A DNA stretch of 64,000 bases from assembly GCF_002899455.1 (NCBI RefSeq), contig NZ_PPFB01000001.1, forward strand, positions 2,193,501 through 2,257,500, in the 5' to 3' direction. Positions 44,772-57,897 of this stretch are shown here, one piece after another. Within the stretch, counting starts at the first letter, position 1; each line of letters opens with the position of its first letter. This DNA comes from Streptomyces sp. DH-12 (lineage in GTDB: Bacteria; Actinomycetota; Actinomycetes; Streptomycetales; Streptomycetaceae). Both the position numbers and the translations under genes were made by a program. The notes under the pieces were generated by a model, which did no database searches, was not told the DNA's origin, and saw only the letters and a list, made by a program, of their open reading frames with translations.

Positions 44772-45317
44772 TCAAAACCCCCCGTTCCGTTCCGTATCCT
44801 GTGCCCGCTCATTCCCGGTCTGTTCGTCCGCAAGCTCCGCGAGGAGCAGTGCGAGTACGCTCCGTACACTCTCCATACGAATTTCCGCGCGGTCGCCGTT
44901 CAACCGCAGATGGCGCACTTTTCCGCCAACGACCGAACCGGCGCTCCCCGCGGAGGGGCCGTCGACGGCCACGTAGACCGTGCCGACGGCCTGCCCGTCC
45001 TGGGGGTCGGGGCCGGCCACCCCGGTGGTGGCGATGCCCCAGTCGGCGCCGAACGCGGTGCGCACACCGGCCGCCATCTGGGCCGCCACCTGCGGATCCA
45101 CCGCTCCGCGCTGGGCCAGCAGAGTGTCGTCCACGCCCAGCAGCCGGTGCTTGAGGTCGGTGGCGTAGGCCGTCACCGAACCTCTGAAGACCTTGGACGC
45201 CCCGGGGACGGAGGTGATCTCCGCCGCCACCAGGCCACCGGTCAGCGACTCGGCGACCGCGAGCGTCCTGCCGTTCACGGTGAGTAGTCGCACCACCTCG
45301 GTGGCCGTTGAACTCAC
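44772..45317 (-). CDS. cinA: CinA C-terminal domain protein (nicotinamide-nucleotide amidase type)
   Basis: The 181-aa protein consists of the CinA_C (PncC) domain, which deamidates NMN in pyridine nucleotide recycling. Family blocks visible are VAESLTGGLVAAEITSVPGAS, GSVTAYA, GADWGIATTGVAGPDPQDGQAVGTVYVA and HLRLNGDR. The N-terminal MoeA-like domain of long CinA is absent. The GTG start at 45317 overlaps the pgsA stop (GTGA), so it is translationally coupled to pgsA. The C-terminus has a short polar tail. Confidence 0.92.
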   Translation of the reverse strand: MSSTATEVVRLLTVNGRTLAVAESLTGGLVAAEITSVPGASKVFRGSVTAYATDLKHRLLGVDDTLLAQRGAVDPQVAAQMAAGVRTAFGADWGIATTGVAGPDPQDGQAVGTVYVAVDGPSAGSAGSVVGGKVRHLRLNGDRAEIRMESVRSVLALLLAELADEQTGNERAQDTERNGGF

Positions 45318-46216
45318 GCTTCCGTCTCCTCCAACGCCGCCTTGCGCTCGGCGATTCCCTGCCTGCGGAGCACAATGGCCTGTTTCACATAGTCGAGTCC
45401 GGTCACCACGGTCAGCACCACCGCCGCGGCCATCACCCACCAGCGCAGCGTCGCCAGCCATCCGGTCAGCGCGAGCACGTACATGCCCACGGCCACGCCC
45501 TGGGTGAGGGTCTTGAGCTTGCCGCCCCGGCTGGCCGGGATGACCCCGTAACGGATGACCAGGAAACGCAGCAGGGTGATCCCGAGTTCCCGGCCGAGGA
45601 TCACGCCCGTGACCCACCACGGCAGGTCGCCCAGCGCGGACAGGCAGATCAGCGCCGCGCCCATGATGGCCTTGTCGGCGATGGGGTCGGCGATCTTCCC
45701 GAAGTCGGTGACCAGGTTGTAGGTGCGCGCCAGATGCCCGTCGAACAGGTCGGTGATCATGGCGACGGCGAAGGCCGCCCATGCCAGCGAGCGCCACGCG
45801 GGGTCGTAGCCGCCGTCGGCGAGCATCAGCATGACGAACGCCGGCACCAGCAGCAGCCGGAGCATGGTCAGCAGGTTGGCGATGTTCCAGACGCTGGCCT
45901 GGTCGACGGCCGCCGCGGCGATCTTGCCGCCGCGCGGAGCCCGTGTGGCGCCCTGCGCCACGGTGGTCCCGGCGCTCCCGGCGTCCTCGGGGGCCGTCGA
46001 GGCGGACGGAGCCGCCGCTTCGGCGTGCGCGCGGGCGTCCGCCGGAGTCGACGCGTCTCCCCGTGCCGGCCCGTTCCCGGCAGCGTCCGGAGCCGTGTCC
46101 CTGGCCTCCCGCGCGAGGGTGCGGCCGGACGCCGGTGCCGGGCCCCCGGACGCGGGGCCCTCCGACCTCCTCGCGCCGGAGGGGCCACCTGCCGCCGATG
46201 CCGGGACACCCGTCAT
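45314..46216 (-). CDS. pgsA: CDP-diacylglycerol-glycerol-3-phosphate 3-phosphatidyltransferase
   Basis: PgsA makes phosphatidylglycerol phosphate in the membrane. The 300-aa protein has the CDP-alcohol phosphotransferase motif starting [15 protein letters not shown] and ending PIADK near residues 155-178, with five to six membrane segments after about residue 110. The first 105 residues are an Ala/Pro/Gly/Asp-rich, probably disordered extension not needed for catalysis. Start ATG 46216 overlaps the rimO stop (ATGA at 46213-46216) and has GAGGAGG upstream within rimO. Its stop overlaps cinA. Confidence 0.93.
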   Translation of the reverse strand: MTGVPASAAGGPSGARRSEGPASGGPAPASGRTLAREARDTAPDAAGNGPARGDASTPADARAHAEAAAPSASTAPEDAGSAGTTVAQGATRAPRGGKIAAAAVDQASVWNIANLLTMLRLLLVPAFVMLMLADGGYDPAWRSLAWAAFAVAMITDLFDGHLARTYNLVTDFGKIADPIADKAIMGAALICLSALGDLPWWVTGVILGRELGITLLRFLVIRYGVIPASRGGKLKTLTQGVAVGMYVLALTGWLATLRWWVMAAAVVLTVVTGLDYVKQAIVLRRQGIAERKAALEETEA

Positions 46217-47688
46217 CTGCCCGCCTCCTCGGTGCGCGTGGGCGAGCCCTCGAAGAGCGGCTCGGCCACCAGGTCGACACCCTCCGTGCCGACCACCTTC
46301 GCCTCGACCATACGGCCGACACTCAGTCCCTCGCCGCTCGTGAGCAGCACCTGGCCGTCCGTTTCGGGAGCCTGGTGCGCGGCACGGCCGTACACGCCCT
46401 CCTCCTCGTCGACGGACTCCACCAGGACGTGCACGGTCTCGCCGACCCGCTCCTCCGCGCGCTGGGAGACGAGTTCCTCGGCCAGCCGGGAGACGCGGGC
46501 CAGGCGCTCGGCGACCACGTCCTCGTCCAGCTTGCCGTCGTAGCCGGCCGCCTCGGTGCCCTCCTCGTCGGAGTAGCCGAACACACCGATGGCGTCGAGC
46601 CGGGCGTGGCTCAGGAACCGCTCCAGCTCGGCGAGGTCGGACGCGGACTCGCCCGGGAAGCCGACGATGAAGTTGGAGCGCACGCCGGCCTGGGGCGCCT
46701 TGCTCCGGATGGTGTCGAGCAGTTCCAGGAAGCGGTCGGTGTCGCCGAAGCGGCGCATGGCGCGCAGCACGTCCGGCGCGGAGTGCTGGAAGGACAGGTC
46801 GAAGTAGGGGGCGACCTTCGGGGTGGAGGTCAGCACGTCGATCAGGCCGGGCCGCATCTCGGCCGGCTGGAGGTAGCTGACGCGCACCCGCTCCAGGCCG
46901 TCGACCTCGGCCAGTTCGGGCAGCAGGGACTCCAGCAGGCGGATGTCGCCGAGGTCCTTGCCGTAGGAGGTGTTGTTCTCGGAGACCAGCATGATCTCCT
47001 TCACGCCCTGCTCGGCCAGCCACCGCGTCTCGTTGAGGACGTCGCTGGGGCGGCGGGAGATGAAGGAGCCGCGGAAGGACGGAATGGCGCAGAAGGAGCA
47101 GCGCCGGTCGCAGCCGGAGGCCAGCTTCACCGACGCGACCGGGGAGCCGTCCAGACGGCGGCGCAGGGGCGCGCGGGGACCCGAGGCCGGGGCGAGGCCG
47201 TCGGGCAGGTCGGCCGGGCCGTGCCCGGGCAGCGCGACGGCGGCGGCGGACTCCTGCCGCTCGGCCGGGCTGATGGGCAGCAGCTTGCGCCGGTCGCGCG
47301 GGGTGTGCGAGGCGTGGATGCCGCCGTTCAGAATGGTCTGCAGACGGTCGGAGATGTCCGCGTAGTCGTCGAAGCCGAGCACGCCGTCGGCCTCGGGGAG
47401 GGCGTCGGCGAGCTCCTTGCCGTACCGCTCGGCCATGCAGCCCACGGCGACGACGGCCTGGGTTCTCCCGTGTCCCTTGAGGTCGTTGGCCTCGAGGAGG
47501 GCGTCGACGGAGTCCTTCTTGGCGGCCTCGACGAAGCCACAGGTGTTGACGACGGCGACGTCCGCGTCCTCGGCGTCCTCCACGAGCTGCCAGCCGTCCG
47601 CCTCCAAACGGCCTGCGAGCTCCTCCGAGTCCACCTCGTTACGGGCGCAGCCAAGGGTGACCAGTGCGACGGTACGGCGTTCAGGCAT
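46213..47688 (-). CDS. rimO: Ribosomal protein S12 methylthiotransferase RimO
   Basis: RimO, a radical-SAM enzyme, methylthiolates Asp of ribosomal protein S12. The 491-aa protein has the UPF0004 domain with cluster cysteines ([29 protein letters not shown]), the radical-SAM motif CDRRCSFC near residue 190-197, and a C-terminal TRAM domain. It is distinct from the MiaB paralogue in this window by the signature TLGCARN. The ATG at 47688 ([14 protein letters not shown]) is the family start. An insertion of about 35 residues precedes the radical-SAM domain ([16 protein letters not shown]). It leads an overlapping trio with pgsA and cinA. Confidence 0.96.
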   Translation of the reverse strand: MPERRTVALVTLGCARNEVDSEELAGRLEADGWQLVEDAEDADVAVVNTCGFVEAAKKDSVDALLEANDLKGHGRTQAVVAVGCMAERYGKELADALPEADGVLGFDDYADISDRLQTILNGGIHASHTPRDRRKLLPISPAERQESAAAVALPGHGPADLPDGLAPASGPRAPLRRRLDGSPVASVKLASGCDRRCSFCAIPSFRGSFISRRPSDVLNETRWLAEQGVKEIMLVSENNTSYGKDLGDIRLLESLLPELAEVDGLERVRVSYLQPAEMRPGLIDVLTSTPKVAPYFDLSFQHSAPDVLRAMRRFGDTDRFLELLDTIRSKAPQAGVRSNFIVGFPGESASDLAELERFLSHARLDAIGVFGYSDEEGTEAAGYDGKLDEDVVAERLARVSRLAEELVSQRAEERVGETVHVLVESVDEEEGVYGRAAHQAPETDGQVLLTSGEGLSVGRMVEAKVVGTEGVDLVAEPLFEGSPTRTEEAGR

Positions 47689-47780
47689 GGGCTCAAGACT
47701 ACTTCGTCCCGGCGACGCCCCATGTCGACGGGGTTGGCCGGACCGGCCAACCCCGTGGTGATCGCGTCTCCGGACGCCGG

Positions 47781-48623
47781 TCACCCGGCCTGCGGGTCGC
47801 CCTTGGTGTAGGTGAGGCGCTCGACCGCGCCCGGCTGCCAGTCGTCCTCGATCTTCTTGCCGTTCACGAACAGGTCGAGAGCGCCGGCGTCACCGAGGAC
47901 CAGGTCGATCCGGGAACTGTCCTGGAAGGTCTTGTCCTCGCCCTCCTTGAGCAGTTCCGCGAAGAGCACCTTGCCGTTGTGGTCCTTGGCGGAGATCCAG
48001 CTCGGCCCGTCGGCGGCGACGACCTTGACGGTCACCTTGTCCTGCGGCGCGGCGGCGATGGCGCTGTCCGACGGCTCCGGCACGGGCACGACGGGCTTCG
48101 CGGTCCTGGTGGTGGCGCTGGGCGTGGGCGACGCGGCGGGCTCGGTGTCACCGGCGACGTTCGCCTTGTCGCCGTCGTCGCCGGTGACCATCGTGAAGCC
48201 GACGAAGCCGATCACGACCACGATCGCGGCGACCATGGCGGCGGTCCAGTTGGGTCCGCGCCGTTCGGGACGGATGCGTTCCGCCTCGAAGAGGGGCGCG
48301 GCCGGGGTGGGGGCCGGGCGGCCGCCGCCGTGCTCGGCCTCGTACCGGGCGAGCAGCGGGGCGGGGTCGAGCCGTACGGCCTTGGCCAGCGTGCGGATGT
48401 GGCCGCGTGCGTACACGTCGCCGCCGCAGGGCGCGAAGTCGTCGCGCTCGATGGCGTGGACGATGGCGATCCGGACGCGGGTGGCGGTACTGACGTCGTC
48501 GACGGTGAGCCCTGCGGCGATGCGCGCCTGCCGCAGCGCACGGCCGACCGAGACGGAAGGGCGGTCTTCCTCGGAAACGTCTTCGAACGGACGCTCGTCT
48601 TCAGGGGAGTTGCCGATGGACAC
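47781..48623 (-). CDS. RodZ-like HTH membrane protein
   Basis: The 280-aa protein has an N-terminal RodZ-type helix-turn-helix (about residues 25-95; [35 protein letters not shown]), a single membrane segment (about 127-145, [17 protein letters not shown]), a Pro/Thr-rich linker, and a C-terminal beta-rich DUF4115-like domain (about 190-280, [25 protein letters not shown]). RodZ links MreB to the cell-wall machinery in rods. The GTG at 48623 has AAAGG at normal spacing. It lies upstream of rimO on the same strand, and no separate promoter is seen in the 92-bp gap. Confidence 0.87.
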   Translation of the reverse strand: MSIGNSPEDERPFEDVSEEDRPSVSVGRALRQARIAAGLTVDDVSTATRVRIAIVHAIERDDFAPCGGDVYARGHIRTLAKAVRLDPAPLLARYEAEHGGGRPAPTPAAPLFEAERIRPERRGPNWTAAMVAAIVVVIGFVGFTMVTGDDGDKANVAGDTEPAASPTPSATTRTAKPVVPVPEPSDSAIAAAPQDKVTVKVVAADGPSWISAKDHNGKVLFAELLKEGEDKTFQDSSRIDLVLGDAGALDLFVNGKKIEDDWQPGAVERLTYTKGDPQAG

Positions 48624-48699
48624 GGGGGCGCCTTTCGAGCGTGTAGCCGCCTGTGCTGGAGGTTCAGTCTAGGTGGGGTACGGCGGGATGGGGCAACCG

Positions 48700-48745
48700 G
48701 GCGTTCGTATATGTACGCCATCGGAATGGCCCGACATTCCGATGG
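48700..48745. promoter_or_regulatory. Two adjacent inverted repeats between ftsK and rodZ-like gene
   Basis: A perfect 11-bp inverted repeat (CCATCGGAATG at 48718-48728 with 48735-48745, 6-nt gap) is next to a 5-bp palindrome around GTATAT (48700-48719). They lie 77-122 bp upstream of the RodZ-like gene start and 130-175 bp past the ftsK stop. Modest G+C and an A+T-rich core suggest an operator rather than a simple terminator. Confidence 0.55.
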
Positions 48746-48874
48746 TCGGCCTGCTGTCCGACACTTCGTCCAACTTGACGTGTGCCGACGGGAAACGGTT
48801 GCCCGATGATCGCTTACGGAAGGGTCACGATCGCCCGGCCGGACGACCCGGCAGGACGACCGTGCTCCCGCCGC

Positions 48875-51655
48875 TTACCCTTCGGACTCCCCGCGGATCA
48901 GCGCGAGCACGCCGTCCAGCTCATCGGGTTTCACAAGAACGTCACGCGCCTTCGAACCCTCGCTCGGTCCGACGATGTTCCGGGACTCCATGAGGTCCAT
49001 CAGCCGGCCGGCCTTGGCGAAGCCGACGCGCAGCTTGCGCTGGAGCATCGACGTCGACCCGAACTGGGTGGAGACGACCAGCTCGGCGGCCTGGCACAGC
49101 AGGTCGAGGTCGTCACCGATGTCCTCGTCGATCTCCTTCTTCTGCTTGGTGCCGACGACGACGTCGTCCCGGAAGACGGGCGCCATCTGCTCCTTGCAGT
49201 GCCGGACGACGGCCGCGACCTCCTCCTCGGTCACGAACGCGCCCTGCATGCGGACGGGTTTGTTCGCGCCCATGGGCAGGAACAGCCCGTCGCCCTTGCC
49301 GATCAGCTTCTCCGCGCCGGCCTGGTCGAGGATGACCCGCGAGTCGGCGAGCGAGGAGGTGGCGAACGCCAGCCGGGAGGGCACGTTCGCCTTGATCAGA
49401 CCGGTGACGACGTCGACCGAGGGCCGCTGGGTGGCCAGCACCAGGTGGATGCCGGCAGCGCGCGCGAGCTGGGTGATGCGCACGATGGCGTCCTCGACGT
49501 CGCGCGGGGCGACCATCATCAGGTCGGCCAGCTCGTCCACGATCACCAGCAGGTACGGGTACGGCTGCAGCTCGCGCTCGCTGCCCTCGGGCGGCTCGAC
49601 CTTGCCCTCGCGCACCGCGCGGTTGAAGTCGTCGATGTGCCGGAAGCCGTAGGCGGCCAGGTCGTCGTAGCGCAGGTCCATCTCGCGCACGACCCACTGC
49701 AGCGCCTCGGCCGCCCGCTTGGGGTTGGTGATGATCGGCGTGATCAGGTGCGGGATGCCCTCGTACGCGGTCAGCTCGACGCGCTTGGGGTCGACCAGGA
49801 TCATCCGGACGTCCTCCGGGGTCGCCCGCATCATGATCGAGGTGATCAGGCAGTTGATGCAGGACGACTTGCCGGATCCGGTGGCGCCGGCGACCAGCAT
49901 GTGCGGCATCTTCGCCAGCGAGTCCATGACGTACCCGCCCTCGACGTCCTTGCCGAAGGCGACCAGCATCGGGTCGTCGTCCTCGGCGGACTCCGCGAGC
50001 CGCAGCACGTCGCCGAGGTTCACCATCTCCCGGTCGGTGTTGGGGATCTCGATGCCCACCGCGGACTTGCCGGGGATCGGGCTGATGATCCGCACGTCCG
50101 GGCTGGCGACGGCGTACGCGATGTTCTTGGTGAGGGCGGTGACCCGCTCGACCTTGACGGCCGGGCCGAGCTCGACGACGTACCGGGTGACCGTCGGGCC
50201 GCGGGTGAAGCCGGTGACGTCGGCGTCCACCTTGAACTCGGTGAACACCTTCCGCAGCGCCTCCACTATGGCGTCGTTGGCGGCGCTGCGCGCCTTGCCC
50301 GGCCCGCCCCGGTGCAGCAGGTCGAGGGAGGGCAGGGAGTAGGTGATGTCGCCGGAGAGCTGCAACTGCTCGGCGCGCGCCGGCAGGTCGCGGGGTTCGC
50401 GCGGCGGCGCCTTGGTCATGTCGAGCACGCCCGCGGGCGGCCGCTCCCGCTGCTGGGCCCCCTCGTCGTCGGCGGGCGCGTTCCGCCGCGACGTGCCCTT
50501 CCTGGGCGTGTCCTGCTGCGGACGGGCGGCCGGGACCGGGGTCGGCGTGGTCGGCTCGTAGTCGTCGCCGGTGCTGACGCCCTGGGTGAGGTCGGCGACG
50601 ACCGGCGAGGGCGGCATGCCGTGCAGCACGGCGCCGTCGAGCGCGGCGGCCGCGGCGGCGGCCACGTCCACGGCGTCCATGGGCCGGCCGGCGTCGGGCT
50701 GCGGCACCGCGGACCGGCGGGGGCGGCGCCGGTGCCGGGACGGCGCCTCCTCCTCCGCGTGCTCGGGGTCGTACTCCTGGGGCGCCGGGCGGCGCCTGCG
50801 GCGGCTCTGCGGCAGCGCCTCGCGCCACTGCTCCTCGTAGCGCTCGTCGTCCTCGCCGAACTCCGCCGGCTCCGGCTCGTGCACCAGGCCCAGCCGCACG
50901 CCGAGCTGGCGCAGCCGCTGCGGGATCGCGTTCACCGGGGTGGCCGTGACCACCAGCAGGCCGAAGATCGTGAGCAGCACCAGCAGGGGCACGGCCAGGA
51001 CGTCGGTCATGGTGGACGACAGCGGCGCGGCCGCGCCCCAGCCGATGAGGCCGCCGGCGTCCCTTATGGCCTGCGTGCCGTCGGCGCGCGCGGGTGAGCC
51101 GCAGGCGATGTGGATCTGGCCCAGGACGCCGATGACGAGCGCGGACAGGCCGATGACGATCCGCCCGTTGGCCTCGGGCTTCTCCGGGTGCCGGATGAAC
51201 CGTACGGCGACGACGGCGACGAGGATCGGCACCAGCAGGTCGAGCCGTCCGAACGCGCCGGTGACCAGGATCTCCACCAGGTCGCCGACGGGCCCCTGGA
51301 GGTCGGCCCAGGTGCCGGCGGCGACGATCAGCGCGATGCCGAGCAGCAACAGCGCGAGCCCGTCCTTGCGGTGGGCCGGGTCGAGGTTCCTGGCGCCCTG
51401 CCCTACGCCGCGGAACACCGCGCCGACGGCGTGCGCGAGACCCAGCCACAGGGCGCGGACGAGCCGGTAGACGGCGCCGGTCGGATTCGGGGCGGGGGCG
51501 GGCTTCTTCGCCGGCGCCTTCCTGGCGGGCGCCCTCCTGGCGGGCGCCTTCTTCGCCGGGGCTTTCTTGACGGCGGCCTTCTTCGCCGGAACCTTCGCGG
51601 AAGCGGCCGCCTTCTTCGCGGGCGGCTTCTTGGCTGCGGAGGGACGTGAGGCCAT
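48875..51655 (-). CDS. ftsK: DNA translocase FtsK/SpoIIIE
   Basis: FtsK pumps chromosomal DNA through closing septa, important in Streptomyces sporulation. The 926-aa protein starts with a Lys/Ala/Pro repeat tail (residues 6-53; AKKAPA-type units, histone H1-like), then four transmembrane segments (about 100-250), a Pro/Arg-rich linker (about 265-430), and the motor domain. Walker A GATGSGKSS lies near residue 592 and Walker B as LLVIVDELAD. The C-terminal gamma winged helix binding KOPS-type sequences ends the protein (VSTSMLQRKLRVGFAKAGRLMD block). The basic tail is longer than in E. coli-type proteins. It starts with ATG at 51655. Confidence 0.96.
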   Translation of the reverse strand: MASRPSAAKKPPAKKAAASAKVPAKKAAVKKAPAKKAPARRAPARKAPAKKPAPAPNPTGAVYRLVRALWLGLAHAVGAVFRGVGQGARNLDPAHRKDGLALLLLGIALIVAAGTWADLQGPVGDLVEILVTGAFGRLDLLVPILVAVVAVRFIRHPEKPEANGRIVIGLSALVIGVLGQIHIACGSPARADGTQAIRDAGGLIGWGAAAPLSSTMTDVLAVPLLVLLTIFGLLVVTATPVNAIPQRLRQLGVRLGLVHEPEPAEFGEDDERYEEQWREALPQSRRRRRPAPQEYDPEHAEEEAPSRHRRRPRRSAVPQPDAGRPMDAVDVAAAAAAALDGAVLHGMPPSPVVADLTQGVSTGDDYEPTTPTPVPAARPQQDTPRKGTSRRNAPADDEGAQQRERPPAGVLDMTKAPPREPRDLPARAEQLQLSGDITYSLPSLDLLHRGGPGKARSAANDAIVEALRKVFTEFKVDADVTGFTRGPTVTRYVVELGPAVKVERVTALTKNIAYAVASPDVRIISPIPGKSAVGIEIPNTDREMVNLGDVLRLAESAEDDDPMLVAFGKDVEGGYVMDSLAKMPHMLVAGATGSGKSSCINCLITSIMMRATPEDVRMILVDPKRVELTAYEGIPHLITPIITNPKRAAEALQWVVREMDLRYDDLAAYGFRHIDDFNRAVREGKVEPPEGSERELQPYPYLLVIVDELADLMMVAPRDVEDAIVRITQLARAAGIHLVLATQRPSVDVVTGLIKANVPSRLAFATSSLADSRVILDQAGAEKLIGKGDGLFLPMGANKPVRMQGAFVTEEEVAAVVRHCKEQMAPVFRDDVVVGTKQKKEIDEDIGDDLDLLCQAAELVVSTQFGSTSMLQRKLRVGFAKAGRLMDLMESRNIVGPSEGSKARDVLVKPDELDGVLALIRGESEG

Positions 51656-51828
51656 GGTGTGAGGTTACCGGGGGAGACGGCACGTGACACGCGTGGCGGA
51701 TGCTTCACCCGTTCGTGTCGCCCGCTTCGAGGCGTGAAACTGACGCGCGGTGCCCCCGAGGCTCGGAGTTGACACGCCCTCAGGACCGGGACGGCCCTCG
51801 GGGGCGGGCAAGGACCGGGCGGGCGGGG

Positions 51829-52506
51829 TCAGTTCTGCGAGGACATCGACGACGCGGTCCCGGCCCCGGGGTCGAGGGCGTCCAGCGCCCGCCGCAATCC
51901 CGTGAGCTTGCGCTCCAGATGGGCCGCCGTGGCGACCGCGGCCGCGTCGGTCGACTCGTCGTTCAGCTGCTTGGTGAGCGCCTCGGCCTGCTCCTCGACG
52001 GCGGCGAGCCGCGCCGACAGTTCGGCGAGCAGTCCGGCGGACTCCTTCGGCTCCCCCGTGTCCTTCTCGCTGCCCTCGAGCTGGAGCCGCAGCAGCGACG
52101 CCTGCTCCCGCAGCTGGCAGTTCTTCATGTACAGCTCGACGAAGACCGAGACCTTCGCGCGCAGCACCCACGGGTCGAACGGCTTGGAGATGTAGTCCAC
52201 CGCGCCCGCCGCGTACCCCCGGAACGTGTGGTGCGGGCCGTGGTTGATCGCGGTGAGGAAGATGATCGGGATGTCCCGGGTCCGCTCCCGCCGCTTGATG
52301 TGGGCGGCGGTCTCGAAACCGTCCATGCCCGGCATCTGGACGTCCAGCAGAATGACCGCGAAATCGTCCGTGAGCAGTGCTTTGAGCGCTTCCTCCCCGG
52401 ACGATGCCCGCACCAGCGTCTGATCGAGCGCCGAAAGGATCGCCTCCAGCGCCAGCAGATTCTCCGGCCGGTCATCGACCAGGAGGATCTTGGCCTTCTG
52501 CACCAT
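51829..52506 (-). CDS. osaB: Osmoadaptation response regulator OsaB
   Basis: The 225-aa protein has one N-terminal receiver domain (about residues 5-122) with phosphoacceptor D55 (LLDVQMPGMDGFE), acidic pair DD at 11-12 and K in SKPFDP. The rest is a coiled coil (about 130-210, Leu/Glu/Ala heptads). There is no DNA-binding domain, so it signals by protein contact. ATG 52506 has GAGGAGG upstream. It lies downstream of the hybrid kinase OsaA on the same strand. In S. coelicolor this pair is known as osaA/osaB and OsaB is needed for growth under osmotic stress; gene order and architecture match. Confidence 0.92.
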   Translation of the reverse strand: MVQKAKILLVDDRPENLLALEAILSALDQTLVRASSGEEALKALLTDDFAVILLDVQMPGMDGFETAAHIKRRERTRDIPIIFLTAINHGPHHTFRGYAAGAVDYISKPFDPWVLRAKVSVFVELYMKNCQLREQASLLRLQLEGSEKDTGEPKESAGLLAELSARLAAVEEQAEALTKQLNDESTDAAAVATAAHLERKLTGLRRALDALDPGAGTASSMSSQN

Positions 52507-52812
52507 GGCCCGCCCTCCTCGCCCCGGCTTGGGGCCCTCCCTGTCCACAGGACCTGACACAGCACCGGTGGGTGCCGTCCCAGGGGACGACTCCCTTGCG
52601 CCGCCCGTCCTCGTGCCGGTCATCGTAGCCGCACCCCGCCTGTCGCCACACCCTGTCACCGCGATGTCACTGTGCACGTAGCGGAAACGCCGCGCGAGAC
52701 CAGAAGGTTCCCCGAAACCACACTTCTACACGACTTCGCGCACGACGCGTCGACCGCTCCACACGTTCCCCGCGGCTCCTCCTCACCTTCGCACGCCGCT
52801 CGGCCGCCGGCC
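52507..52812. other. osaA-osaB intergenic gap
   Basis: The 306-bp gap between same-strand osaA and osaB shows no open frame with protein-like composition. It is long enough for a separate osaB promoter, but I found no confident sigma-B-type element (GGGTAC/T) within it. Confidence 0.5.
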
Positions 52813-57462
<4,650 letters not shown>

Positions 57463-57897
57463 TGTGTCCCTCCCGCAGGGGTCGACCATTACCGCTGTGC
57501 CCGGTCGCACCGTCCAGGGTGCTCCCGTTGCTCCTTGTTGCTTTTCCCGTCGGAATCGCTGTTCCCGTCGGACCGGGATGCCGTGCCCGACGTTCCGAGG
57601 CGCCGCCAGGGGGCTGCTGCCCACCCGGCCCCGACGCCACACTGCCTCCCCGGACCTTCCCTACCAGCCTGCCCAGTGTTTCACCCTCGCGGAACCAGGC
57701 CATAACAGTTCGGCAGCTTCGCACATCGTCCGCACACCCGCCGGACGGCGAACACCTCGGACGGAAACACCGCAGACCGGCCTCCGCCCGGACCGCGAAG
57801 GTAAGTAACCTTGCATGCGGCTGTCCAGCCACGCCGGCACGTCCGGCCTGGGCGGTGGCACGAAGACGAGCGGGCATCGGAGGGGCGGCCGCACAAC
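57463..57897. other. Divergent osaA / osaC control region
   Basis: This 435-bp region separates two divergent osmoadaptation genes. Near the osaA side, the 11-bp direct repeat TTCCCGTCGGA occurs at 57544 and 57562. Near the osaC side a small palindrome AAGGT-N5-ACCTT lies at 57798-57812. No confident sigma-B promoter was recognised by eye. Shadow open frames here are not protein-like. Confidence 0.55.
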
